From Flavobacterium sp. MK4S-17 (GTDB taxonomy: Bacteria > Bacteroidota > Bacteroidia > Flavobacteriales > Flavobacteriaceae), in contig NZ_WWEP01000036.1 in the NCBI RefSeq assembly GCF_009848495.1, positions 124,001 through 188,000 on the forward strand: 64,000 nt of DNA, in the 5' to 3' direction. Numbering within the stretch: position 1 is the first letter of the stretch; each line of letters starts with the position of its first letter. Shown here one piece after another: positions 40,184 through 48,786 of this stretch. The translations under genes were made by a program, and so were the position numbers. A model generated the notes under the pieces. It did not search any database. It had not been told where the DNA came from and saw only the letters and a list, made by a program, of their open reading frames with translations.

Positions 40184-41536
40184 TTACAAAAATGATTGAC
40201 TTTCTGTAAGCACAGGCTCATTTACAAAGTCAAAACGAACCAGGCCGTCCTCATCAATTTTTGTTAGCTTTACTTCATGCAGCGTGTTAACAAGTTCAGG
40301 ATTCCACGGTGCTTTTACCTTTACATAATTTTCAGTAAAACCTTGTATATACCCCTCCTTATTTTCACTTTCAAACAATACAGTTCGTGTAGTACCTAGT
40401 TGGCCTTCATAAAATGCCCTGCGCTTTTTCACAGAAAGCCCCCTTAGCATTTTACTGCGTTTGCTCCTAACATTTGCAGGCACAACACCCGGCATGGCTG
40501 CAGCAGGTGTATTGTCCCTTTCACTATAAGTAAATACATGCAGGTATGAAATATCAAGGCTGTTAAGGTAATTATAGGTTTCAAGGAAATGTTCATCGGT
40601 TTCTCCGGGAAAGCCTACAATAACATCTACACCAATACAGGCATGCGGCATCATTTCGCGTATTTTGCTTACCCTCTCGGTATATACTTCCCTTAGATAG
40701 CGCCTCCGCATCAACTTCAATATATCATCACTGCCCGATTGCAGCGGTATATGGAAGTGCGGCACAAAAGTACGGCTCCCTGAAACAAACTCAATGGTTT
40801 CATTCTTCAACAGGTTCGGCTCAATGGACGATATCCTTAACCGCTCTATACCTTCTACCTTATCCAGCGCCTGTACCAGTTCATAAAAAGTATGTTCGTG
40901 CTTTTTATTGCCAAATTCGCCTTTTCCGTAATCTCCTATATTAACACCGGTAAGTACAATTTCGCGTATATTTTGCGCCGAAATCTCTTTAGCGTTTTTA
41001 AGTACATTCTCTAAAGTGTCGCTTCGTGAAATGCCCCTTGCCAGCGGAATGGTACAATAGGTACATTTATAATCGCAGCCATCCTGTACTTTAAGGAAAG
41101 CACGGGTACGGTCGCCAATAGAGTAGCTGCCTACATAAAAATCAGCCTCCGAAATTTCGCAGGAATGAACCTCTCCCATATCATTTTTGGAAAGGTCGTT
41201 TATATAATCGGTAATCTTGAATTTTTCTGTTGCGCCAAGCACCAGGTCAACACCGTCAACAGCAGCAAGCTCTTCCGGCTTAAGCTGGGCATAGCAGCCC
41301 ACAGCCGCCACAAAAGCCTTATCATTATTTTTAAGTGCCTTTTTTACAATCTGCTTAAACTGCTTGTCGGCATTTTCAGTAACCGAGCAGGTATTAATAA
41401 CATATATATCAGCCACGTCTTCAAAATCCACACGGTCAAAACCATCATCTTGAAAACTGCGGGCTATAGTAGATGTTTCTGAAAAATTCAGTTTGCATCC
41501 TAAAGTATAAAAAGCGACTTTTTTCCTGTTTTCCAT
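40184..41536 (-). CDS. mtaB: tRNA t6A37 methylthiotransferase
   Basis: Adds a methylthio group to N6-threonylcarbamoyladenosine at tRNA position 37. The 450-residue radical-SAM protein has an N-terminal UPF0004 domain with TLGCKLNFSET and the three Cys for the auxiliary [4Fe-4S] cluster (GCKLN, INTCSV, VGCYAQ). The radical-SAM CxxxCxxC is CDYKCTYC, and a C-terminal TRAM-like region follows. MtaB is preferred to MiaB because of the TLGCKLN start and RGISRSDTLENVL region. Alternative: a MiaB paralogue. Confidence 0.9.
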   Translation of the reverse strand: MENRKKVAFYTLGCKLNFSETSTIARSFQDDGFDRVDFEDVADIYVINTCSVTENADKQFKQIVKKALKNNDKAFVAAVGCYAQLKPEELAAVDGVDLVLGATEKFKITDYINDLSKNDMGEVHSCEISEADFYVGSYSIGDRTRAFLKVQDGCDYKCTYCTIPLARGISRSDTLENVLKNAKEISAQNIREIVLTGVNIGDYGKGEFGNKKHEHTFYELVQALDKVEGIERLRISSIEPNLLKNETIEFVSGSRTFVPHFHIPLQSGSDDILKLMRRRYLREVYTERVSKIREMMPHACIGVDVIVGFPGETDEHFLETYNYLNSLDISYLHVFTYSERDNTPAAAMPGVVPANVRSKRSKMLRGLSVKKRRAFYEGQLGTTRTVLFESENKEGYIQGFTENYVKVKAPWNPELVNTLHEVKLTKIDEDGLVRFDFVNEPVLTESQSFL

Positions 41537-41622
41537 TATATAAACCTCCCCTTAAGCAGTAACTTTAATTATATTTACCTCTGCAAAAAGAGGATGCAAA
41601 TTTACATACAAAAATCCACTTG

Positions 41623-43227
41623 ATGAAATCAATAATATATTATATATCAATTTGTTGCCTGATATTATTTTTTACAGCGTGTAATAAATCCAACAAAGAA
41701 AACCAGGATTACCTTGTTTTCAGGTATAACGAAAATGCCGCTGTCAACTCGCTCGATCCTGCTTTTTCGCGCACACGCCCCTCTATATGGATTTGCAACC
41801 AGATGTATAACGGGCTTGTACAGCTTGATGACAGCCTGAAGATACAGCCTGACATTGCAAAATCCTGGGATATTTCGGCTGACGGGCTTACTTATACCTT
41901 TACCCTGCGAAGGGACGTTTACTTTCATAAAAGCCACCTGTTTGGCGCAGACAGCACAAGGGCTGTTACCGCACATGATTTTGAATACAGCCTTAACAGG
42001 CTGCAGGATGGGGATATTGCTTCACCCGGGGGCTGGATACTGCAAAATGTAAAGGATTTTTCAGCCGTAAACGATTCTGTTTTTACCATTCGCCTCAACA
42101 AGACCTTCCCTGCTTTTTTAGGATTGCTTACCATGAAATATGCATCGGTAGTACCACATGAGGCTTTTGAGGCAAAAGGATATGATTTCAGGGCTGGCCC
42201 TATAGGAACCGGCCCTTTCCATTTTAAAATATGGGAAGAAAATGTAAAGCTTGTGCTGCGCAAAAACAACCTTTACCATGAAAAAGATGAAAATGGTGTG
42301 CGGCTTCCATACCTTGAGGCTGTTGCCATAACTTTTTTACCCGATAAGCAAAGCGGTTTTTTACAGTTTGTGCAAGGCAAACTTGATTTTGTTTCAGGGT
42401 TAGACCCATCGTATAAAGATGAGATACTTACTCCATCCGGGCAGTTGCAGCCAAAATACAGGGACAGGGTAAAAATGATTACAGGCCCTTACCTTAATAC
42501 TGAATATTTGGGTTTCCGCATGGACGGGAATAACAAAGCCGTTAAAGACAGGCGCATCCGCCAGGCATTAAATTATGGCTTTAACCGCAGTAAAATGATT
42601 ATGTACCTGCGAAACGGTATGGGCACCCCGGCTACCAATGGAATGATACCAACGGGACTGGGTGGCCACGGTGCAAAAGGATATGAATACAACCCTGCCA
42701 AAGCAAGGGCACTTGTGGCTGAATATAAAAAAGCAACCGGCGACAATAATCCTGAAATTGAAATGAGCACCACAGCTTCATACCTTGACTTAGCCGAATA
42801 CCCGCAACGCGAATGGCAAAAAATAGGGCTTAATGTTACTATTGATGTTACACCGCCCACTACACTTACACAAGCCATAGCTACAGGTAAAGTGCCTTTT
42901 TTTAAAGCCACCTGGATAGCCGACTACCCGGATGCCGAAAATTACCTGTCCTTATTTTACAGCAGGAACTTTTCGCCCGGCGGGCCTAATTATACCCATT
43001 TTAAAAATGAGGAGTTTGACAGGCTGTATGAAAAAGCCTTTTATATAACGGATGATACAGAGCGGCAGGCACTTTATAAAAAAATGGACTCCCTTGTTAT
43101 GGATGAGGCTCCCGTAGTGCCTTTGTTTTATGACAAAGCTGCCCGATTTACAGGAACCAATGTTACCGGGCTGGGCATTAACCCGCTAAACCTGCTGGTG
43201 CTTAAAAGGGTAAAAAAAAGCAGATAG
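41623..43227 (+). CDS. Peptide ABC transporter substrate-binding lipoprotein (OppA/DppA type)
   Basis: A 534-residue SBP_bac_5 protein with lipobox FFTAC. Landmarks are NSLDPAFSRTRPSIWICNQMY, the DGLTYTFTLRRDVYFHKS motif, DFEYSLNRL, and VKDRRIRQALNYGFNR. It binds oligopeptides in the periplasm for an ABC importer, but no permease gene is adjacent. The ATG at 41623 is preferred to TTG at 41620. A likely -7 element TATATTTA is at 41570-41577. Confidence 0.9.
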   Translation: MKSIIYYISICCLILFFTACNKSNKENQDYLVFRYNENAAVNSLDPAFSRTRPSIWICNQMYNGLVQLDDSLKIQPDIAKSWDISADGLTYTFTLRRDVYFHKSHLFGADSTRAVTAHDFEYSLNRLQDGDIASPGGWILQNVKDFSAVNDSVFTIRLNKTFPAFLGLLTMKYASVVPHEAFEAKGYDFRAGPIGTGPFHFKIWEENVKLVLRKNNLYHEKDENGVRLPYLEAVAITFLPDKQSGFLQFVQGKLDFVSGLDPSYKDEILTPSGQLQPKYRDRVKMITGPYLNTEYLGFRMDGNNKAVKDRRIRQALNYGFNRSKMIMYLRNGMGTPATNGMIPTGLGGHGAKGYEYNPAKARALVAEYKKATGDNNPEIEMSTTASYLDLAEYPQREWQKIGLNVTIDVTPPTTLTQAIATGKVPFFKATWIADYPDAENYLSLFYSRNFSPGGPNYTHFKNEEFDRLYEKAFYITDDTERQALYKKMDSLVMDEAPVVPLFYDKAARFTGTNVTGLGINPLNLLVLKRVKKSR

Positions 43228-43282
43228 TCTTATTAAAGTAATCTTAAATACCTCAACAGCGATTATTTTGTTGCGTAACTTT

Positions 43283-43299
43283 AAGGGTATAAAACCCTT
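43283..43299 (+). other. Hairpin just before the first PepSY-like gene
   Basis: AAGGGT / ACCCTT with a 5-base loop, ending four bases before the ATG at 43304. It could shield the translation-start region of this gene. Confidence 0.4.
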
Positions 43300-43303
43300 T
43301 AAT

Positions 43304-43726
43304 ATGAAAACAAAATTATTTTTCCTGTTCGCTTTTATAACCTTTAACTGTATGGCGCAGGAAGTGCCTGTTAAGTTTAATGAGCTGCCGCGCGTGGCAC
43401 AGGATTTTATAAACAAATATTTTCCGGATAATTTTCATCATGGTATTAAGGAAGTGGAAAGCAGAAAGATAACCTATACGGTTTTTATGAATGATGATAC
43501 CGAAATTGAATTTACTGAAGCAGGAAGATGGACAGAAATTGACGGGGGTAATAATAAAATACCTTATACATTTATACAAAAGCCTATACTTGACTATATA
43601 AAACAAAACTACCCCAAACAATTTATTACAAAAATTGAACTGGAACAAACAGGATATGATGTGGAGCTTGACAATGGTATAGACCTTGAGTTTGATGCAT
43701 CGGGACTGTTTATAAAAGTAGATTAA
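43304..43726 (+). CDS. Secreted PepSY-like (PF11396-type) protein
   Basis: A 140-residue protein with signal peptide ending CMAQ. The mature part is two PepSY-like repeats, each with a helix (RVAQDFINKYFP; KPILDYIKQNYP) followed by strands (YTVFMNDDTEIEFTEAG; GYDVELDNGIDLEFDASG). It closely parallels the lipoprotein at 45866, showing the same blocks in the same order. Position 81 bases upstream of a response regulator and kinase suggests it belongs to that signalling module. ATG 43304 is preferred over the TTG-started longer frame. Confidence 0.75.
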   Translation: MKTKLFFLFAFITFNCMAQEVPVKFNELPRVAQDFINKYFPDNFHHGIKEVESRKITYTVFMNDDTEIEFTEAGRWTEIDGGNNKIPYTFIQKPILDYIKQNYPKQFITKIELEQTGYDVELDNGIDLEFDASGLFIKVD

Positions 43727-43776
43727 ACCTTTTACCAATTCTTTCCAGATTTAAAGCCTTTATTGCACGCTTAATG

Positions 43777-43784
43777 TATATTTG
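43777..43784 (+). promoter_or_regulatory. -7 element upstream of the two-component system
   Basis: TATATTTG, a full match to TAnnTTTG, 24 bases before the ATG of the response regulator gene. No TTG lies at 17-20 bases upstream, so activation may need a regulator. Confidence 0.5.
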
Positions 43785-43807
43785 ATATACCAAAAGCACC
43801 AGTAAAC

Positions 43808-44479
43808 ATGAAAATTTTAATTGTTGAAGATGAACCGGGACTAAGGGAAGTAGTACAGCAATCGCTGGAAAAGGAAAAATATATAGTGGAAACTGCTGCT
43901 GACTTTTTAACCGGGCTGGAAAAAATAGGTGTTTATGATTATGACTGTGTTTTAATAGACATAATGCTTCCAAATGGCAGCGGGCTGGACTTAGTAAGAG
44001 AAGTTAAAAGACTAAACAAACAGGAAGCCCTTATAATAATTTCCGCAAAAGATTCGGTAGATGACAAGGTAGCCGGGCTGGACCTGGGTGCCGATGATTA
44101 TCTTGCCAAGCCTTTTCACCTTGCAGAACTGCATGCCCGCATTAAATCGGCTATACGCAGGAAAAGGCACAATGGCGAAAATTATATTATATGGAATAAT
44201 ATCTGTATTTCACCCGAACAGCGATCTGTACATATAAATAAAAAAGAACTCACCCTTAACCGCAAAGAGTTTGACCTGTTGTATTATTTCATGATAAACC
44301 CTAGCCGGCTGATTAATAAAACTGCTTTGGCAGAATCTGTTTGGGGCGACCATATAGACCAGTCCGACAATCTTGATTTTGTATATTCGCAGATAAAGAA
44401 TTTAAGGAAAAAACTGAAGGACGCCGGTGCCGAAGCAGAAATACAGGCTGTTTACGGAATTGGCTATAAAATGAGCTGA
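43808..44479 (+). CDS. OmpR-family response regulator
   Basis: A 223-residue two-domain regulator. The receiver (1-120) has the acidic pocket in VEDEPG, the phospho-acceptor Asp in LIDIMLPNG and the Lys in AKPFHLAE. The C-terminal winged helix (about 130-223) has TLNRKEFDLLYYFMIN and the VYSQIKNLRKKL recognition helix, then IQAVYGIGYKM. It is transcribed with the kinase gene, two bases apart. Likely targets are the flanking PepSY-like genes, an inference from position only. Confidence 0.92.
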   Translation: MKILIVEDEPGLREVVQQSLEKEKYIVETAADFLTGLEKIGVYDYDCVLIDIMLPNGSGLDLVREVKRLNKQEALIIISAKDSVDDKVAGLDLGADDYLAKPFHLAELHARIKSAIRRKRHNGENYIIWNNICISPEQRSVHINKKELTLNRKEFDLLYYFMINPSRLINKTALAESVWGDHIDQSDNLDFVYSQIKNLRKKLKDAGAEAEIQAVYGIGYKMS

Positions 44480-44481
44480 CC

Positions 44482-45750
44482 TTGAAACTTGAAAACTATA
44501 CTTTAAAATACCTTACACTTACCTTGCTGGCCGTAATTCCCTTATGGGCAGGGCTTTTTTATGTAATTGTAATGGAGGAAGTATATGATAATATTGATGA
44601 CGGGCTTAAAAATTCCAAAATACTCATTATACGCCAGGCTTATGCCGATAAAAATATTTTAGATACTCCACGGCTTGGCATAAACCGTTTTACTATAACA
44701 CCCCTTCCACAAGGCAGCTATTCCTACAAAGAAGAAATTACTACTGCAAAGGAGTTTATGGAGTATGATAATGATTATGAACCGGTAAGAGTGCTTACTA
44801 CTATATTTGATGATGCCGAAGGCAAGCCGCACAGGCTGGAAATACGCTCCTCTATGGTGGAGGAAGATGAACTTCTGGAAGACCTTGCCATAGCACTTTT
44901 CGGGTTATATATAATGCTGGTTTTAACCATACTTTTTTTTAACCGTATTATTTTAAGGCGCATATGGAAATCCTTTTATGCCACCCTTACCACACTTAAA
45001 CAATACAAAGTGGGCAGCGGGGGAAATTTTACTCCTGTGGAAACAAATATTGATGAGTTTAAAACACTTGCCCGCGAAGTTAAGGAGATGCTGGTTCGTA
45101 ATGAGGAAATATATTCCAGCCAAAAGCAATTTATAGAAAATGCAGCCCACGAATTGCAGACACCTTTAGCCATAAGCCTTAACAAACTTGAACTTCTTGC
45201 CGAAAATAACAGTAACCTTGATGAGCAGCAAATGAACGAAATCGGCAAAATAGCCGATACGCTCAACAGGCTGGTAAGGCTTAACAAATCGCTGCTCATG
45301 CTTTCTAAAATTGAAAACCGCCAGTTTGCCGAGGAGAAGGAAATTAATTTTAATGAACTTGCCAGGAAGCTGGTAAATGATTTTTATGACCTTGCCGATT
45401 ATAAGAACATTTCCCTTTCTATAGAAGAAAGGGCACAACTGCTGCATAATATGAATGGCGGGCTTGCCATTACCCTGCTTAATAACCTTATTAAGAATGC
45501 CATTATCCATAACTACCCCAATGGTATGGTACATATAATTATAGACAGCACAAGTATAGCCGTAACTAATACAGGGATAGCACAGCCGTTAAATGAAAAC
45601 TATATTTTTAACCGCTTTGCCCGAAATGTTTCAAGTGAGCAGTCCACTGGGCTGGGACTTTCCCTTGTGAAATCAATTACTGCTATTTATAGCCTAAAAA
45701 TAAAATACAGTTTTGACGGCAATCATACCTTCACCGTTAATTTTTCTTAA
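44482..45750 (+). CDS. Membrane sensor histidine kinase
   Basis: A 422-residue kinase: two membrane helices (about 10-30 and 134-156) around an extracytoplasmic sensor of about 100 residues, a HisKA domain with H-box ENAAHELQTPLA, and a HATPase with NNLIKNAIIHNYPN and the G-box GLGLSLVK. The start is TTG at 44482, two bases after the regulator's stop; the first ATG in frame is inside the sensor domain. The sensor domain has no family I recognise, so the stimulus is unknown. Confidence 0.9.
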   Translation: MKLENYTLKYLTLTLLAVIPLWAGLFYVIVMEEVYDNIDDGLKNSKILIIRQAYADKNILDTPRLGINRFTITPLPQGSYSYKEEITTAKEFMEYDNDYEPVRVLTTIFDDAEGKPHRLEIRSSMVEEDELLEDLAIALFGLYIMLVLTILFFNRIILRRIWKSFYATLTTLKQYKVGSGGNFTPVETNIDEFKTLAREVKEMLVRNEEIYSSQKQFIENAAHELQTPLAISLNKLELLAENNSNLDEQQMNEIGKIADTLNRLVRLNKSLLMLSKIENRQFAEEKEINFNELARKLVNDFYDLADYKNISLSIEERAQLLHNMNGGLAITLLNNLIKNAIIHNYPNGMVHIIIDSTSIAVTNTGIAQPLNENYIFNRFARNVSSEQSTGLGLSLVKSITAIYSLKIKYSFDGNHTFTVNFS

Positions 45751-45810
45751 AAAACTTAATTTTCCAAATTCTTTCCAATTTCTGTAAGTAAAATTGCCTT
45801 ATAAAAACAT

Positions 45811-45827
45811 GCAGGGATTTTACCTGC
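45811..45827 (+). other. Small leader hairpin before the second PepSY-like gene
   Basis: GCAGG / CCTGC with a 7-base loop in the intergenic gap of 115 bases between the kinase gene and the lipoprotein gene. Role unknown; it could be an attenuator or part of a binding site. Confidence 0.35.
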
Positions 45828-45865
45828 CTGTTTACAATATTTTTTAACCCTAAAATGAAATTACT

Positions 45866-46324
45866 ATGAAAAAAATGTTTTTAGCCGCTATTGTAGCATT
45901 GGGAGCTTTTAATTTGTCATGCAGTGATGATGACAACGGAAGTACAGATAAAATAATTGAAGCATCAGAACTTCCTGCCGCAGCACGCACCTTTGTGGAA
46001 ACTTATTTCCCTGCTGCAACCTATACCCGTATTGAAAAACAGTCGAGGGCTGATAGTGATGGTTCTGTTTATGATGTGCATTTATCCAATGGTTTTGAAA
46101 TTGACTTTACTGCCGAAGGCGAATGGACAGATATAGATGGCGGTATGGCCGAAGTGCCGGCAGGTATTATACCTGCACCCATATCGGCCTATGTAGCTGA
46201 AAATTATTCGGGCAGCTTTATCACAACTATTGAAATTGAAAGATATGGTTATGATGTAGAACTCTCAAATGATTTGGATTTGGTATTTAATGCTGAAGGT
46301 GAATTTGTAAGGGTAGACAGATAA
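45866..46324 (+). CDS. PepSY-like lipoprotein, paralogue of the 43.3-kb protein
   Basis: A 152-residue lipoprotein (lipobox FNLSC, then DDDNGS). The two PepSY-like repeats follow the same block order as the upstream secreted protein: ELPAAARTFVETYFP, GFEIDFTAEGEWTDIDGG, PISAYVAENY, and YGYDVELSNDLDLVF. It differs in being lipid-anchored. It stands downstream of the histidine kinase gene with a 115-base gap and has a strong terminator after it. A role as sensor or output of the two-component system is inferred. Confidence 0.78.
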   Translation: MKKMFLAAIVALGAFNLSCSDDDNGSTDKIIEASELPAAARTFVETYFPAATYTRIEKQSRADSDGSVYDVHLSNGFEIDFTAEGEWTDIDGGMAEVPAGIIPAPISAYVAENYSGSFITTIEIERYGYDVELSNDLDLVFNAEGEFVRVDR

Positions 46325-46340
46325 CAAAGAAATAGCCTAT

Positions 46341-46375
46341 AAAAAGAGGCAGCCCGTTCAGGCTGCCTCTTTTTT
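46341..46375. terminator. Bidirectional terminator overlapping the nuclease stop codon
   Basis: A 14-bp perfect stem, arms 46341-46354 and 46361-46374 (GAGGCAGCC / GGCTGCCTC core), with A- and T-runs. The loop bases 46355-46360 include the stop codon of the minus-strand nuclease gene, whose last codons (E-A-A) are in the stem. Confidence 0.9.
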
Positions 46376-47002
46376 ATTTTTAGCTGATTTATTTCGTTTA
46401 TTTTTCCTCCACTTCCAGGGTGCTACCGGCCTTTTGTGCTGCCATAGTCCTTTTTTAGCTGTACGTGCCTGCTTTTCCAGTTCATCCAGTACCCTGCTTT
46501 TAGAATACTGCTTATAATGCCATGCAAGGCCTGCCTTAACCAGTTCCTCATTCACGTTAATGCCATCGGCGGTAACTACAGTACCCACTACCCTGCCGTA
46601 ATAGTCGCGTCCTTCCGGTGCTGTAACAGTTACCGTTTGGCCAAAGCATAAGTCAGATGCATACTGTTTTGCTGCCTTGCCAAATGCCTGCGAGCTTTCG
46701 GGGCAGTCAATTTCTGCAAGCCTTACGCGCTCCGGCTGCCCGTTGTATAATATTTCAAAAGTATCACCATCTTTTATACCTATCACTTTACCTGTAAATA
46801 CAGATATATCGTGATTTTTGTCAGGCTCCTTTTCAATATGCGGTTTTTCTATAAAACCGTCTTTAGGCTTGTTTGTGTTTTTACTATCATCATTACATGC
46901 ATAGTAAATAATAAATATCAGCAACAGTATAAGGCTGCCGATACTGTATTTTGGCTGCCGTTTCCTACTTCCTTTTACAGGGTTTAATCGTCTTTTCGCC
47001 AT
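46358..47002 (-). CDS. Thermonuclease-like (SNase) protein with N-terminal membrane anchor
   Basis: A 214-residue protein: a very basic N-terminus (KRRLNPVKGSRKRQPK), one membrane helix (about 21-36) and an SNase OB-fold domain (about 65-185). Active-site residues of staphylococcal nuclease are visible: Arg and Glu in RVRLAEIDCPE and Arg in DYYGRVVG, plus Asp in KDGDTF. It cuts nucleic acids with Ca2+ in that family, probably outside the cytoplasm. A basic tail (KWRKNKRNKSAKNKK) may bind nucleic acid. Its start overlaps the 3' end of the GlmU-like gene by 19 bases. Confidence 0.88.
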   Translation of the reverse strand: MAKRRLNPVKGSRKRQPKYSIGSLILLLIFIIYYACNDDSKNTNKPKDGFIEKPHIEKEPDKNHDISVFTGKVIGIKDGDTFEILYNGQPERVRLAEIDCPESSQAFGKAAKQYASDLCFGQTVTVTAPEGRDYYGRVVGTVVTADGINVNEELVKAGLAWHYKQYSKSRVLDELEKQARTAKKGLWQHKRPVAPWKWRKNKRNKSAKNKKEAA

Positions 47003-48162
47003 TTTTTGGTTTCCTCAAACACGTGCTCCATAATGGCAGCATCCTGTTCGGTAAATTCAACATTTCTCCTGGACATTACTATTTGCGCCGTTTGGAAAGC
47101 CTTTTTTGTTATGTAGGTAGTAAAGCCGGAAGCCCCTCCCCATGAAAAACTCGGCACAAAATTACGCGGGAAACCGGCACCAAAAATATTGGCACTTACA
47201 CCAACAACGGTTCCTGTATTAAACATGGTGTTTATCCCGCATTTACTGTGGTCACCCATCATAAGCCCGCAAAACTGCAAACCGGTTTTTACAAAACCTT
47301 CCTTCTCGTAGCTCCACAATTTTACTTCCTCATAATTATTTTTAAGGTTAGAGTTATTGGTATCGGCCCCGAGGTTGCACCATTCCCCTAAAACCGAATT
47401 GCCTAAAAAGCCATCATGCCCCTTATTGGAATAACCAAACAATACCGAGTTATTAACCTCGCCACCAATGCGTGAATGTGGCCCTACTGTTGTAGCGCCA
47501 TATACTTTGGTAGCAAGTTTTACCTGTGCGCCTTCGCATAGTGCAAAAGGCCCGCGTATAACAGAGCATTCCATTATCTCGCTGTCCTTTCCTATATAAA
47601 TAGGCCCTGTTAAAGCGTTAAGCGTTACAAAATGCATTTTTGCGCCTTCTTCAATAAAAATGTTTTCGGGGGCAATTACATTTACGCCGGCAGGGATTGG
47701 CTGAGATATTCTCCCTTCTGTCAGCAGTTCAAAATCCTCCCGTATGGCAGCATCATTTTTCTGGAATATATCCCACGGATTTTCAATCCTAAGGCAATCA
47801 CCTGTATATTCAATAACATCATATAAATCAAAATCAACTTCCTCCTGGGTATCTTTGGTGTAAAAGGCTATAACCTCATCGCCCATAAAAATAGCCTGGT
47901 TTTCTTCCAGTGCCTGCACCATTTCGGCAAGGTCTTCAGCAGGAAGGAAAGAAGCATTTATCATAATATTTTCCTCCATTTCTACCATCGGGTATTTATC
48001 CATCAGGTATTCTTCGGTAAGGGTTGTGGTAGTGTAGCCTAAATATTTTTCCCATTTTTCACGTATGGTCAGTATGCCTACGCGTATATCGGCCACCGGC
48101 CTTGTAAAAGTAAACGGAAGCAGTGCGTTGCGCACAGGCCCGTCAAAAAGTATATAGTTCAT
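46984..48162 (-). CDS. Alternative GlmU-like nucleotidyltransferase with left-handed beta-helix
   Basis: A 392-residue protein of the Bacteroidetes group annotated as alternative GlmU (TIGR03991, recalled). It starts MNYILFDGPVRNALLPFTFT, has an N-terminal nucleotidyltransferase-like part to about 190, then hexapeptide repeats forming a left-handed beta-helix (IFIEEGAKMHFVTLNALTG, CSVIRGPFALCEGAQ, VGPHSRIGGEV, KCGINTMFNTGTVVG). It is thought to supply UDP-GlcNAc where classical GlmU is absent. With glmM at 2.5-3.9 kb it would close that pathway, but the activity is inferred. Confidence 0.82.
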   Translation of the reverse strand: MNYILFDGPVRNALLPFTFTRPVADIRVGILTIREKWEKYLGYTTTTLTEEYLMDKYPMVEMEENIMINASFLPAEDLAEMVQALEENQAIFMGDEVIAFYTKDTQEEVDFDLYDVIEYTGDCLRIENPWDIFQKNDAAIREDFELLTEGRISQPIPAGVNVIAPENIFIEEGAKMHFVTLNALTGPIYIGKDSEIMECSVIRGPFALCEGAQVKLATKVYGATTVGPHSRIGGEVNNSVLFGYSNKGHDGFLGNSVLGEWCNLGADTNNSNLKNNYEEVKLWSYEKEGFVKTGLQFCGLMMGDHSKCGINTMFNTGTVVGVSANIFGAGFPRNFVPSFSWGGASGFTTYITKKAFQTAQIVMSRRNVEFTEQDAAIMEHVFEETKKWRKDD

Positions 48163-48228
48163 TGGTTGCCTGTTTTAGGTTTTCAAAGTAAGGCAAAAAA
48201 CAGTAAAGTAGCAAAGGGAAAAAGGCAT

Positions 48229-48257
48229 AAAAAAAGCCTCCTGAAAGGGAGGCTTTT
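48229..48257 (-). terminator. Terminator of rpmE
   Basis: A 10-bp perfect stem, AAAAGCCTCC / GGAGGCTTTT (48232-48241, 48248-48257), and a T-run on the minus strand from the A-run at 48229-48235. Confidence 0.85.
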
Positions 48258-48276
48258 GTATTTATTGAAGCAAAAA

Positions 48277-48531
48277 TTATTTTTTGCTGAATTTTGCATA
48301 TTTGTTTTTAAACTTGTCAATACGTCCTGCAGTATCAATAAGTTTAGATTTACCTGTATAAAATGGGTGAGATGTTCTGGAAATCTCCATTTTTACCACC
48401 GGATATTCAACTCCGTCCACTTCAATTGTTTCTTTTGTATCAGCTGTAGATTTGGTAAGGAAAACTTCGTCGTTAGACATGTCTTTAAAAGCTACCAATC
48501 TGTAATTTTCTGGGTGAATACCTTTTTTCAT
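48277..48531 (-). CDS. rpmE: 50S ribosomal protein L31, type B
   Basis: An 84-residue ribosomal protein: [20 protein letters not shown] start, [18 protein letters not shown] middle and a lysine-rich end. It has no Cys, so it is the zinc-independent type B (C-minus) form. In many bacteria that form is induced when zinc is short, but in Bacteroidetes it is often the only L31. It has its own promoter and terminator and an unusually long leader of about 110 bases. Confidence 0.96.
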   Translation of the reverse strand: MKKGIHPENYRLVAFKDMSNDEVFLTKSTADTKETIEVDGVEYPVVKMEISRTSHPFYTGKSKLIDTAGRIDKFKNKYAKFSKK

Positions 48532-48647
48532 CTTTACGTAAATTTATTTTTTAATGGCTGCAACCCGTTTTGCGGCTTTCTTTTTTTGCAGAAAGGTGTA
48601 AACGCAATTACAACTTTTTGTTTTTAAATATTTTATATTCGAGTGCG

Positions 48648-48676
48648 CAAAAGTACAACTATTTTTTTAATATCAA
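48648..48676 (-). promoter_or_regulatory. Promoter of rpmE
   Basis: On the minus strand TTG (48676-48674), an 18-base spacer, TACTTTTG (48655-48648). Transcription should start near 48642, giving a leader of about 110 bases with a small hairpin (GCCGCAAAACGGGTTGC region, 48555-48575). Confidence 0.75.
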
Positions 48677-48786
48677 ATTTTTATAATTGTTTTTTTCAGT
48701 GTAACACAACGGTAATTTTAACGACTGATAAGGGCGGAATTACTATATTTGTAAATTAAATTTAACCAAACCAAACAATTTGAATT

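Noticed and set aside
48166-48627. 153-codon plus-strand frame over rpmE
   Set aside because: It runs antisense through rpmE and its terminator and leader; composition is that of a reverse complement.
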